From: Bacteroidota bacterium
Lineage (GTDB): Bacteria > Bacteroidota > Bacteroidia > Chitinophagales > Chitinophagaceae
NCBI GenBank assembly: GCA_023430465.1
Contig: JAEZAM010000111.1
Coordinates: 1-64,000 of the forward strand
DNA length: 64,000 nucleotides
Direction of reading: 5' to 3'
Shown: positions 52,599 through 61,719 of the stretch, one piece after another
How the letters are laid out: each line of letters begins with the position of its first letter
Position numbering within the stretch: the stretch's first letter is position 1
The notes under the pieces: generated by a model
Told to the model about the DNA's origin: nothing
The model's database searches: none
The model's input: the letters and a program-made list of their open reading frames with translations, nothing else
Made by a program: the position numbers and the translations under genes

Positions 52599-54302
52599 AT
52601 GAAAAGATTACCAATACTGATTGCGGGCTTATTTATCCTCAGCTTCGGGATATCCTGCAGTAAAAAGCTGGATGAAGAAGCATACACCTTCGTGTCCGGC
52701 GAAGACCTGATCAAACAGGGCAACTATGCCGAACTTGTTGCAGGTGCTTACAACACCTTGAGTTTTCCTTTCGAGTGGGGAAACTATCACAACGTAGTGA
52801 ATTTTGACGTAGACTACCAGACCGGTCCGACCTGGGCATTTGGTGAGCTGGGTGCCGGAAATTTTTATGAAAATGGTTCCGTTCGCAGTTTTTACCAGTC
52901 TTATTACCAGGCAATTCACCGCGCCAACTATCATTCTTACCTGATCGGGCAGATGAATATCCCCGATGATGTCAAGAATAACGCGCTGGGCGAATTGAAG
53001 TTCCTGAAATCATGGGCTTATTTCAACCTGGTGCAATTTTTCGGTGACGTGGTGCTATATACCACCTCTGTATCAGAGGGCGCACCGCTCTACAAACCCA
53101 GGTCTCCCATCAGTGAAGTGTACGGGCACATCATCGAAGAATTGAAGTTTGCCGAAGGCGCCATGTTCGCCGCACAGGATGCTAAATATAAAAAGGGTCA
53201 TCCATCCCGCGGATCTGCCAAAGGCTTGCTGGCTAAGGTTTACTGCACTATTGGTTCTGCCTCCATGCCTGCGACCAATATAAATGTAAGTGGTGGCATT
53301 GCTTTCTATTACGATGATAATGGCAACAAGGTGCGTGTTCCTTATCCCGCCAAACTTAATATCACGAAAAACCAGGTGGCAGGTTATGAAGGATTCAACT
53401 CCCAGGAATACTACCGTCTTGGTATGGAAAAAGCAAAGGAACTCATAGATCTCAATGAATTTGAGTTATATGGTTCTCCTCAGGAACTCTGGTCGCCTGC
53501 CAGCAAGAATGGGAAAGAGTTCATGTTCAGTCTTCAGACCCTGGCGGGAAATGCAGCGCTGAGTAACTTCATGGCAACTGATTATGGCGGATATTACCTT
53601 CCAACCGGTCAGTTGACGACAGGATATTATGTACAACGCGATCACTGGTACCAGATGTTTGATGACGCCGACAAGCGCATCACCTGGGGTGTGATGCACA
53701 GGACGCCGTATGCTTACAACGCAAACACCGGAACACTTACCTATTCATATTACCCGGCAAAAGACAGTTCAAAAGTAAGGCTCGGGCTGGATGGCTATCA
53801 ACCTACAGATCAGTTAAGGTATGATGCGCATCTGTATGGTTCAAGACTGTTGAAGTTTCGCCAGGTAACTTCTCCACTGGATGGTACGCGCACAGATTTC
53901 AATTTCCCCTTCATGCGTTATGCCGAGATAATCCTGTTGTATGCTGAAGCGGACAATGAGGTGAACGGTGGACCCTCGGCTACGGCCATCCAGATAGTGG
54001 ACAGGCTGAATGCCCGAAATAACGCTGTCACAGCAGCGGACATGGGAACAAATACACCATGGACACAACAGTCGTTCAGATCCTACATCCTCGAGGAGCG
54101 TGCGAAGGAGTTTGCGGCTGAGGGGATTCGCCGGTTCGATCTCCTGCGCTGGGGGATTTACCTGCAGGTGATGAATGCCCTGGGTGGGGATGACGAGAAT
54201 GGTGTTATAAAACGCCGTGAACAAAGGCACCTGTTAATGCCCCTGCCGGCAGATGAAGTAAATACCAATCCGTTCATTGAAGTGAACAATCCCGGTTGGT
54301 AA
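52599..54302 (+). CDS. SusD/RagB-family surface lipoprotein (PUL 2)
   Basis: A 567-residue lipoprotein with Cys20 (SFGISC). TPR-like helices and the terminal RagB segment RSYILEERAKEFAAEGIRRFDLLRWGIYLQVMNAL are typical of SusD. It works with the adjacent SusC as ligand-binding lid. The ligand cannot be named. It is 26 bp before the surface glycan-binding protein gene. Confidence 0.94.
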   Translation: MKRLPILIAGLFILSFGISCSKKLDEEAYTFVSGEDLIKQGNYAELVAGAYNTLSFPFEWGNYHNVVNFDVDYQTGPTWAFGELGAGNFYENGSVRSFYQSYYQAIHRANYHSYLIGQMNIPDDVKNNALGELKFLKSWAYFNLVQFFGDVVLYTTSVSEGAPLYKPRSPISEVYGHIIEELKFAEGAMFAAQDAKYKKGHPSRGSAKGLLAKVYCTIGSASMPATNINVSGGIAFYYDDNGNKVRVPYPAKLNITKNQVAGYEGFNSQEYYRLGMEKAKELIDLNEFELYGSPQELWSPASKNGKEFMFSLQTLAGNAALSNFMATDYGGYYLPTGQLTTGYYVQRDHWYQMFDDADKRITWGVMHRTPYAYNANTGTLTYSYYPAKDSSKVRLGLDGYQPTDQLRYDAHLYGSRLLKFRQVTSPLDGTRTDFNFPFMRYAEIILLYAEADNEVNGGPSATAIQIVDRLNARNNAVTAADMGTNTPWTQQSFRSYILEERAKEFAAEGIRRFDLLRWGIYLQVMNALGGDDENGVIKRREQRHLLMPLPADEVNTNPFIEVNNPGW

Positions 54303-54328
54303 TTGCATAATTCATAATAAAAATTATC

Positions 54329-55465
54329 ATGAAAAATAGATATAAACAATATTTGGCGGTCTGCCTCGCCGGCATTCTCTTAATGTCCGTCACCTCATGC
54401 AAAAAGGACGACGTGAAATTCGCCGCACCGACACTGGCAAAGGTTACCACCATCCAGAAAACGGACAGCACCATTTATGAAGGAAACATGGGCGACTGGA
54501 TAGCTATCCACGGCTCGGGTGTAACCGGCATAACGGAGATAAAATTCAATGATGTCCTGGTTGACCTTGAGCAATTCTACGAAGAGAATGGTGTGTTGTA
54601 CCTGCAGATTCCTGTTAAACTGCCGATCGAGATTACGGATAAAATATACATCACTACCGCAGGCGGCAAGGCTGAGATACCGTTCAAGGTAAACAGCCCC
54701 GATCTTGAACTGACCGGGATGTTCAACGAATACACACCACCAGGCGATACCATCCGCATCTATGGAAAGTTTCTCATGCTATATGAAGTAGATGCGACGA
54801 ATGCTGTGGTGATCTTTGGTGACAAGGAGACACCTGTAATTGCCGCAACCGATAATTACATCACTGCAAAAGTTCCCATGGATGTTGCTTCCAACGTGAA
54901 AGTGAAACTTCAGAGCAACAAGTACAATGCAGTGGCTGTCTGCCCTGGATTTTACAAGGATAAGAATTATGTGATCACCAGTTTCGATGCGGACTTTCCC
55001 TACACTACCGCTACAGGTCAGCAATGGGTAGGCGAGTGGCCGAACCCCGCGCCGATATCCGGTAAATACATCCGGTTTGATGTCAACCAGCAGACATATC
55101 CGAACGGACTTGGCTGGTTCTACCTGATGGAGAAAAGCTACAACTATCAACTTGATATGGTCCAGCACCCTGAAAAATACGTGGTGAAATTCGAGTTGAA
55201 TATGCGGCTCCCGATCCGCCGTACCAATTTCTTCATCTATTACTATTGGGCAGTAGCGCCTGGTCCCATTGGCGGTGACCTGTTTACAGTGCAGAACCTG
55301 AACGTATGGCAAACTGTATCCATTCCACTGGAACGCATCATACCGATGGGCAACACGGGAACTGCCACCAGCTTTTCATTCAACATGCGGGTCGAGAACT
55401 TTGCCCCGGTTGAGGAAGTTGGAATGTATTTCGACAATTTCAGAATTTATAAAAAAGGTGATTAA
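54329..55465 (+). CDS. Surface glycan-binding lipoprotein with IPT-type domains (SGBP)
   Basis: A 378-residue lipoprotein (Cys24, SVTSCKKDD). Two Ig-like IPT domains (about 40-125 and 130-205: GDWIAIHGSGVTGITEIKFNDV and GDTIRIYGKFLMLYEVDATNAVVIFGDKE) are followed by a C-terminal beta-sandwich (about 215-378) with many exposed aromatic residues (QQWVGEWPNPAP, FFIYYYWAVAPG). The layout matches SGBP-B-like proteins that hold polysaccharide at the cell surface. It is third in the PUL, directly after susD, the usual place for such a gene. Confidence 0.85.
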   Translation: MKNRYKQYLAVCLAGILLMSVTSCKKDDVKFAAPTLAKVTTIQKTDSTIYEGNMGDWIAIHGSGVTGITEIKFNDVLVDLEQFYEENGVLYLQIPVKLPIEITDKIYITTAGGKAEIPFKVNSPDLELTGMFNEYTPPGDTIRIYGKFLMLYEVDATNAVVIFGDKETPVIAATDNYITAKVPMDVASNVKVKLQSNKYNAVAVCPGFYKDKNYVITSFDADFPYTTATGQQWVGEWPNPAPISGKYIRFDVNQQTYPNGLGWFYLMEKSYNYQLDMVQHPEKYVVKFELNMRLPIRRTNFFIYYYWAVAPGPIGGDLFTVQNLNVWQTVSIPLERIIPMGNTGTATSFSFNMRVENFAPVEEVGMYFDNFRIYKKGD

Positions 55466-55469
55466 TTAA

Positions 55470-55533
55470 ATGGTGGCGACCGGAAGCAATAGTAGTTGTC
55501 GCTTGCCACCATGCCGTTTGCGGGAGTTCCCGC
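55470..55533 (+). promoter_or_regulatory. Two intercistronic hairpins between SGBP and GH27
   Basis: ATGGTGGC (55470-55477) pairs with GCCACCAT (55505-55512) around a 27-base loop. Directly after it GCGGGA-gt-TCCCGC (55520-55533) could form a tight second stem. No T-run follows, so it is better read as an mRNA stability or attenuation element than as a full terminator. It separates the binding and transport genes from the enzymes. Confidence 0.45.
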
Positions 55534-55568
55534 AGCCGTCTCCATTGTTTGTTTAAAAAGCTTTGATT

Positions 55569-57551
55569 ATGTTCTCACGTTGTACCCGTTACATGCTCCG
55601 CCTCTTCATCGTTGTTTGTTTTCCAATTGCAGGTCTGGCCAATGAGGTTTACCTGGATAAGCTGGATGTAAAGTATATGTTGCAGGACTGGGGCGGGCCG
55701 GTCGTAAATAAGTCTGTTCTTGGCGCACCCTTGCAGGTAGCGGGAGTGAAGTACTCCCGCGGTATAGGTACACACTCGATCAGCAGGTTGATGCTTAAGC
55801 TGGATGGCAAAGCGACCCTTATCAGTGGCTATGTTGGGGCAGATGACCGCAATGATTATAGCGGTGACATGGAGTTCCAGATACTCGCGGATGGAAAGTT
55901 GATCTGGACCAGCAACATCATGCGCAAGGGCATGCCTGCGCTGCCATTCCGGGTGGATCTTACGGGAAAGCAACAAATCGTATTGCTTGTCCGGGAAGCA
56001 GGTGATGGCATCATGTATGACCATGCAGACTGGCTGGAAGTGAAGATCGAAACTTCCGGTGAGGTGATTCCCCAAACCGTTTACCCGGCTTCCATTTCGA
56101 AGGATAAATACATCCTTACACCGAAGCCTGCCGATAAGCCACGTATCAATTCACCTAAAGTATTTGGTGTGCGGCCAGGCAATCCATTTCTTTATCAGGT
56201 TGCAGCAACTGGCGCTCGCCCGATGAAATTCACGGCCTACCAGCTTCCGGAAGGATTATCGATCAACGAACAAACCGGATCAATTTCAGGTTCCGTTAAA
56301 AAGCCCGGTCGCTATTATATCGTGGTCAGGGCGGATAATGCAGCCGGTGGAGACTATCGCCGGGTGCGCATCGAGGTTGGCAACGCACTTGCCCTCACGC
56401 CACCCATGGGATGGAATAGCTGGAACAGTTGGGGTATCAACGTGGATGAACAGAAAGTAAAAGATGCGGCTGATTTCATGAGCAAGGAACTGATCAATCA
56501 TGGTTGGTCATACATCAACATCGATGATGGCTGGGAAGCAAGCGCGCGAACAAAGGAAGGAGAGTTACCGGGCAATCAAAAGTTCACAGATTTCAAAGGA
56601 CTCTCTGATCATATCCATAGCAAAGGGTTGAAATTCGGGATATACTCATCGCCCGGTCCTAAGACATGTGGCGGTCATCTCGGCACCTATGGACATGAAG
56701 CGATCGATGCAAGGACCTGGGCGAAATGGGGTGTCGACTACCTGAAGTATGATTATTGTGGTTACAATGAAATTGCGCCGGTGCCCAACGAAAACCTTAT
56801 AAAGGATCCATATATCCTGATGGGCAACGAACTGGAGCAACTGGACCGTGACATCGTTTACTGTATCGGTTACGGTGCTCCCAATGTGTGGTATTGGGGC
56901 CAGGAGGCGAAGGGACACCAGTGGCGCACCACGCGTGATATCACCGATGAGTGGAATGTGGTTGTTGCCATCGGGTCATTCCAGGATATCTATGCACCGG
57001 TCACAAGACCCGGCAATTATAATGATCCGGACATGCTTGTCGTGGGCAAGATCGGTGGCGGTTGGGGCACGAAGCTTCATGAATCGCTACTGACCGCCGA
57101 CGAGCAGTACAGCCACATCAGCCTCTGGAGCCTGTTGTCAGCACCCTTACTGATTGGTTGTGACATGAACGCGATGGACCCATTCACGCTGAACCTGCTT
57201 ACGAACGATGAAGTGATAGCTGTAAACCAGGATCCCCTGGTGAAACCTGCAAAAAAGATCATCACTCAAAACGGGCAGGTCTGGTCGAAGGAACTGGAAG
57301 ACGGTTCCCTTGCAGTTGGCTTCTTCAACATCGACCCCTACTATATTCTCTGGGATAAATCCAATGAAACCAGCATCCAGAACCAGGACTACGAAATTTC
57401 CGTTGACTTCAGCCAGCTTGGTATAACCGGCGAATACAACGTGCGTGATCTATGGCGGCAGCAGGATGTCGGTAAAGCAAAAGGAAGCTATTCAACGAAG
57501 GTCCCTTATCATGGCGTGAAATTGTTTAAACTGACTCCTGCAGGAAAATAA
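55569..57551 (+). CDS. Exported GH27 alpha-galactosidase with NPCBM domain
   Basis: A 660-residue enzyme: signal sequence, NPCBM carbohydrate-binding domain (about 25-165, with GIGTHSISRLMLKLDGKATLISGYVGADD), a small Ig-like linker domain (about 195-270) and a GH27 catalytic barrel from LTPPMGWNSWNSWG. Nucleophile Asp395 sits in YLKYDYCG and acid/base Asp457 in WRTTRDITDEW. It would remove terminal alpha-D-galactose; some GH27 enzymes act on alpha-N-acetylgalactosamine or beta-L-arabinopyranose. It is the first enzyme after the surface proteins of PUL 2. The ATG at 55569 was chosen; the frame opens two codons earlier with TTG. Confidence 0.92.
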   Translation: MFSRCTRYMLRLFIVVCFPIAGLANEVYLDKLDVKYMLQDWGGPVVNKSVLGAPLQVAGVKYSRGIGTHSISRLMLKLDGKATLISGYVGADDRNDYSGDMEFQILADGKLIWTSNIMRKGMPALPFRVDLTGKQQIVLLVREAGDGIMYDHADWLEVKIETSGEVIPQTVYPASISKDKYILTPKPADKPRINSPKVFGVRPGNPFLYQVAATGARPMKFTAYQLPEGLSINEQTGSISGSVKKPGRYYIVVRADNAAGGDYRRVRIEVGNALALTPPMGWNSWNSWGINVDEQKVKDAADFMSKELINHGWSYINIDDGWEASARTKEGELPGNQKFTDFKGLSDHIHSKGLKFGIYSSPGPKTCGGHLGTYGHEAIDARTWAKWGVDYLKYDYCGYNEIAPVPNENLIKDPYILMGNELEQLDRDIVYCIGYGAPNVWYWGQEAKGHQWRTTRDITDEWNVVVAIGSFQDIYAPVTRPGNYNDPDMLVVGKIGGGWGTKLHESLLTADEQYSHISLWSLLSAPLLIGCDMNAMDPFTLNLLTNDEVIAVNQDPLVKPAKKIITQNGQVWSKELEDGSLAVGFFNIDPYYILWDKSNETSIQNQDYEISVDFSQLGITGEYNVRDLWRQQDVGKAKGSYSTKVPYHGVKLFKLTPAGK

Positions 57552-57582
57552 TTGTGTTTTTCATCAACTAACAACTACATCA

Positions 57583-58662
57583 ATGAACAGGCGAAACTTT
57601 TTACGAAATACCGCGCTCGGTTCTGCCGCCCTTTCAATGGGACATACAGGATTTGCGGGCGAAAATAAACTGCCGGAATTCAACATGGCCGATATAAAGC
57701 CCATCACGGGCTCATGGTTTGAGTTTCAACACCTGCTTCCTGCGGAAGGAGAGTACTGGGATCCGGACCTGGCAAAATTCACCGAACAGCAATGGAAAGA
57801 TAAGGTGCGCGAGATCAGTGAACTTGGTTTTGAATACCTCGTATTGCAGGAGGTGGCATTGAACGGGAAGTCGATCTACCCTTCCAAACTGGTGCCGCAG
57901 CATAAGCTCGGTTGTGCCGATCCGCTGGAAGCCGTCCTGGCAGCCGGTGATGAGGTGGGGATGAAATTCTTCCTGAGCAATGATTTCTGGGATGACTGCC
58001 AGAAAGGGGAATTTCTCATGACCGATCCCGGCATTAAAAAGTTAAGGAACAAAGCCATGGAGGAGATCGTTAAGAGATACGGCCATCATAAATGTTTTTA
58101 TGGCTGGTATTTCCCGAATGAATCTTATCTCATGCCCTACTTCGATGAGAAGTTCATTAAGTATGTAAATGAATGCTCTCACGTGGCGCGTTCGCTGCAG
58201 CCGGCATCGTTCAATTTGATCGCTCCGTATAACATCAAGGCGGAGAAATCAGATGATAAATTCGTTAAGCAACTGGAAAGAATGAACATTGATGTCATTG
58301 CCTACCAGGATGGTGTGGGGGTGAACCACACAAAGTTGGGTGAGCCGGCAAAATATTTCGAGAGTCTCCATAAAGCGCATCAGAAAGCCGCCAGGTCCAG
58401 GATATGGGCGGATATGGAGGTCTTTTATTTTGAAAAAGGAACAAAGGACAACCTGCTTCCTGCCGACTTCGAAACACGCATACTGCGCCAGATGAAGGAT
58501 CTGTCACCGTTCGTAGACAAGATCCTGATCTATCAGTACCTCGGATGCTTCAATAAGCCAGGTTCGACGGCTTATGCCGGTCATCGGAACCAGGAATCGG
58601 TGAGGTTGTACAACCAGTATAAGTCCTGGTTGGATAAAAGAAATACACTGGTGAAAGGTTGA
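57583..58662 (+). CDS. Exported DUF4434-like TIM-barrel protein (copy 1)
   Basis: A 359-residue protein with a twin-arginine signal (NRRNFLRNTALGSAALSMG). The mature part starts KPITGSWFEFQHLLPAEGEYWDPD, then KVREISELGFEYLVLQEV, the acid residues of FYGWYFPNESYLMPY, and WADMEVFYFEKG near the end. The pattern suggests a (beta/alpha)8 glycosidase-like barrel: the Glu of FPNES and of ADMEVF would lie where GH-A-type enzymes have catalytic acids. I relate it to the DUF4434 group on pattern only. It follows GH27 by 31 bp, and a paralogue begins at 63148. Confidence 0.75.
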   Translation: MNRRNFLRNTALGSAALSMGHTGFAGENKLPEFNMADIKPITGSWFEFQHLLPAEGEYWDPDLAKFTEQQWKDKVREISELGFEYLVLQEVALNGKSIYPSKLVPQHKLGCADPLEAVLAAGDEVGMKFFLSNDFWDDCQKGEFLMTDPGIKKLRNKAMEEIVKRYGHHKCFYGWYFPNESYLMPYFDEKFIKYVNECSHVARSLQPASFNLIAPYNIKAEKSDDKFVKQLERMNIDVIAYQDGVGVNHTKLGEPAKYFESLHKAHQKAARSRIWADMEVFYFEKGTKDNLLPADFETRILRQMKDLSPFVDKILIYQYLGCFNKPGSTAYAGHRNQESVRLYNQYKSWLDKRNTLVKG

Positions 58663-58693
58663 CCTTCTTTATAAAGCGATTAAATATTGAACA

Positions 58694-60238
58694 ATGGTCC
58701 TGTTATTTCGTCTTTGTTGCGCTGTCTTGCTCGTATGTTCTTTTTTCATGTCCTCAGCGCAGTCCGGGCAGCCGGGAAAGACCACTTTAACGAAGTCCGT
58801 TTTACTGGACAAGATCAAAGGTGGCTGGGCGGGTCAGACGATCGGTGTGACCTTTGGATGGCCATCCGAATTTCGCTATCTCGGCGCTTTTATCGGGGAC
58901 GATGAAACCATTCGCTGGCACGAGGACTACGTCAACGAGGCGATGACCACATTCCCCGGCCTCTATGATGATGTATATGTGGATCTGACATTCGTCGAGG
59001 TATTTGAAAGACTGGGCATCAGCGCGCCGCTTGATTCATTTGCTGCGGCATTTGCTGAAAAAAAATATGAGCTGTGGCATGCCAACCAGGCCGGCAGGTA
59101 CAATCTGCGGCAGGGGGTACCTCCGGATCAGTCAGGTCATTGGCTGCACAATCCACATGCAGATGACATCGATTTCCAGATCGAGGCAGACTTTGCGGGT
59201 TTGATGAGCCCCGGAATGCCCGGAGCCGCAACAGCCATTTCAAATAAACTGGGAAGGCTGATGAATTCAGGAGACGGTCTTTATGGCGGCATCTATGTGG
59301 CGAACCTGTATGCACTGGCTTTTATAAGTAAGGATATCCGGTACGTGGTAGAGCAGGCACTGACTGCCATTCCATCTCAAAGTAAGTTTTACCAGTGTAT
59401 TGCCGATGTTGTCAAATGGCATAAGAAGTATCCGGGCGACTGGAAGCAGACCTGGTTTGAGGTACAAAAGAAGTGGGCGGCTGAAACAGGTTGCCCGAAT
59501 GGTGTCTTTCATCCCCTGAATATCGATGCGAAACTCAATGCAGCCTACGTTGTGATCGGATTGCTCTATGGTCAGGGTGATTTTACAAAAACAATAGAAG
59601 TAGCCACAAGACTCGGCCAGGACTCCGATTGCAATCCTGCAACCGCTGCCGGTGTGCTGGGCGTAATGAATGGGTACAGTAAGATACCGGCCTACTGGCT
59701 GACCGCGTTGAAAAAGGCTGAGCAACGAAATTTTTCATTCACCGAGCTATCACTTGAAAAAGTATATGAAGTTAGTTACAGACATGCATTGGCCAACATC
59801 GCCGCAAACAAAGGCGATACTGCCTCCGAAACAATTTCCCTTCCGAAAGTGGCGGGAATCGCAGTCCCTTATGAACAGAACTTCGCAGGCCTCTATCCCC
59901 AGGAATTCATCCCACTCGGAAAATCTTTCCGGGACGAATTCACCTTCGAAATGGAGGGAAGAGGATTTGTAATCCGTGGTCATGCGGCGAAAAAATCTAC
60001 AGATGCGCCCACACACGTCTTAAAAGCTGCCCTGTTTATAGATGGCAGGCAAGTAGAAACTGCAGAGCTTCCGGTGGATCCAATTCATGCCCGGACTGAG
60101 CTATTCTGGAATTATAAACTTTCGCCGGGAAAACATATCATTAAAGTGAAGGTGCTGAATCCACATGGATCCTACGAGATACGCACGGTAGATTGCCTGG
60201 TGTATGACAACAAAAAGAAGGTTGGTATGAGGAAATAA
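58694..60238 (+). CDS. Exported ADP-ribosylglycohydrolase-fold protein with C-terminal beta domain
   Basis: A 514-residue protein with a Sec signal (ending SSAQ). The core fits the ADP-ribosylglycohydrolase family: IKGGWAGQTIGVTFG at the N-terminus, the metal site LYDDVYVDLTFVEVFERLG (Asp92/Asp93) and the late RLGQDSDCNPATAAGVLGVMNG (Asp310/Asp312). The usual DTDT is replaced by DSDC, so the metal shell is altered. A beta-rich domain (about 380-514) ends the protein. ADP-ribose is an unlikely periplasmic substrate; an N- or O-glycoside in the PUL glycan is more probable. It is 31 bp after the DUF4434-like gene. Confidence 0.85.
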   Translation: MVLLFRLCCAVLLVCSFFMSSAQSGQPGKTTLTKSVLLDKIKGGWAGQTIGVTFGWPSEFRYLGAFIGDDETIRWHEDYVNEAMTTFPGLYDDVYVDLTFVEVFERLGISAPLDSFAAAFAEKKYELWHANQAGRYNLRQGVPPDQSGHWLHNPHADDIDFQIEADFAGLMSPGMPGAATAISNKLGRLMNSGDGLYGGIYVANLYALAFISKDIRYVVEQALTAIPSQSKFYQCIADVVKWHKKYPGDWKQTWFEVQKKWAAETGCPNGVFHPLNIDAKLNAAYVVIGLLYGQGDFTKTIEVATRLGQDSDCNPATAAGVLGVMNGYSKIPAYWLTALKKAEQRNFSFTELSLEKVYEVSYRHALANIAANKGDTASETISLPKVAGIAVPYEQNFAGLYPQEFIPLGKSFRDEFTFEMEGRGFVIRGHAAKKSTDAPTHVLKAALFIDGRQVETAELPVDPIHARTELFWNYKLSPGKHIIKVKVLNPHGSYEIRTVDCLVYDNKKKVGMRK

Positions 60239-60279
60239 TTCCTGGGAGGCCGATGGTTTATTCTTTTTCATAAAACCGG

Positions 60280-61719
60280 ATGGAAATGTCAAAAACACGA
60301 TTCATATTTTTGGCCGCACTGCTATTTATTGGAACATCGGTTGCGGCTCAATCGGTAAAAGTCAGCGGATATGTGCGCGATCGAAACCTGGGAACGGGCA
60401 TATCGGGCGTGGTAATAAGCGATGGGTACACGGTCACTACCACGAATGCCAAAGGAATGTACTCGATCATGACACATCCTTCCGCCGTTTTTATTTTCAT
60501 GTCCACTCCCGGAGGTTATATGATTCCGCATGAGGACGGGTTGCCCATGTTTTATATAAAGATGGCCGCGGGCAATAAATATGATTTTATCCTGGAGAAA
60601 GAACAAAATGGCGATGATCGTCATCTCCTGATCGTTGGTGCAGATCCTCAGCCCATGACAGTGGAAGATGGCGCAAAATGGCTTTCATTTGCGCAGCAAA
60701 ATTTCAGGGCAGTTACTGACAGGTATAAGAATATTCCAAAGATCGGGATCATGTGCGGCGATATCGTAGGTGACTCACCAGGTCTGTACCCCAATCATAA
60801 ACAGGCATTAAAAGCTATCGGCATTCCTTTTTTTCAGGTCATCGGAAACCATGATGTTGATTACGATGGCCGGTCGGATGATCGCTCACAGAAAACTTTC
60901 CGCGAGGCATTCGGCCCGGAGTATTATTCTTTCAATAGGGGCCGGATTCATTATATCGTGCTCGATGATGTGTTTTACCTGGGTAAACATTATACCTATA
61001 CCGGTTATCTCACTGAGGCGCAGTTTGCCTGGCTGGAGAAAGATCTGGCGCATGTACCAAAGGGCAGGACGGTTGTGGTATCTGTACATATACCGTTTGA
61101 GATCGACCAGTCACCTCTTCCGGGAGTGACCATCAATGAAAAGCACACGGATGTGGGACTCTCCAACAGGGCACATTTATATAAGCTGCTCGCACCTTAT
61201 AAGGTTCATTTTATGTCAGGACATACGCACTGGAACCAGCAATTCCAAACGGCGAATGGCTTTCATCACATTCATGGTGCGATGTGCGGTCAATGGTGGC
61301 AGAGTCCTGCTTCATCAGATGGATCACCGTTGGGGTTTGGTGTGTACGAGGTGAATGGCGATAGCCTGAGCTGGTATTATCAAAGCGCGGGGGAGAGCCC
61401 GGATTACCAGATGCGCGTTTATCAACCAGACAGTTCGGGCGGGTTCATTGCAAATATCTGGAACTGGGATGCCGGATGGAAAGTTACGTGGCTGGAGGAT
61501 GGCGTGCCATCAGGTGATATGAAACAATTTATAGGGCATGATCCTTTCATCTCGAGGTACAATGATTCACTGCCCCATAGCTGGTCGTGGGTGAGGCCTA
61601 CACTTACGCGTCATTTATTCGAAGGGCATATAAAGCCCGGTACTAAAGCCATTGCGGTGAGGGCAGTGGACAGGTTTGGTAAAATATATACAAGTCATTT
61701 GTCTGTACAAAAGCGATGA
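60280..61719 (+). CDS. Exported three-domain calcineurin-like phosphoesterase
   Basis: The 479-residue protein has a signal sequence (ending VAAQ), an N-terminal beta-sandwich (MetallophosN-type, about 27-108: VSGYVRDRNLGTGISGVVISDG), a metallophosphatase core (about 114-330) and a C-terminal beta domain (MetallophosC-type, about 345-479). Core motifs are VGADPQ (in place of DxH), CGDIVGD, IGNHDVDYD, SVHIP and SGHTH, giving a near complete dimetal site. It would cleave a phosphomono- or diester in the periplasm. In this PUL the target may be a phosphorylated glycan. The stop overlaps the start of the next gene by 4 bp. Confidence 0.9.
   Translation: MEMSKTRFIFLAALLFIGTSVAAQSVKVSGYVRDRNLGTGISGVVISDGYTVTTTNAKGMYSIMTHPSAVFIFMSTPGGYMIPHEDGLPMFYIKMAAGNKYDFILEKEQNGDDRHLLIVGADPQPMTVEDGAKWLSFAQQNFRAVTDRYKNIPKIGIMCGDIVGDSPGLYPNHKQALKAIGIPFFQVIGNHDVDYDGRSDDRSQKTFREAFGPEYYSFNRGRIHYIVLDDVFYLGKHYTYTGYLTEAQFAWLEKDLAHVPKGRTVVVSVHIPFEIDQSPLPGVTINEKHTDVGLSNRAHLYKLLAPYKVHFMSGHTHWNQQFQTANGFHHIHGAMCGQWWQSPASSDGSPLGFGVYEVNGDSLSWYYQSAGESPDYQMRVYQPDSSGGFIANIWNWDAGWKVTWLEDGVPSGDMKQFIGHDPFISRYNDSLPHSWSWVRPTLTRHLFEGHIKPGTKAIAVRAVDRFGKIYTSHLSVQKR

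Noticed and set aside
55505..55533. Intrinsic terminator after the SGBP gene
   Set aside because: The stems are not followed by a T-run, so I list them as a regulatory hairpin only.
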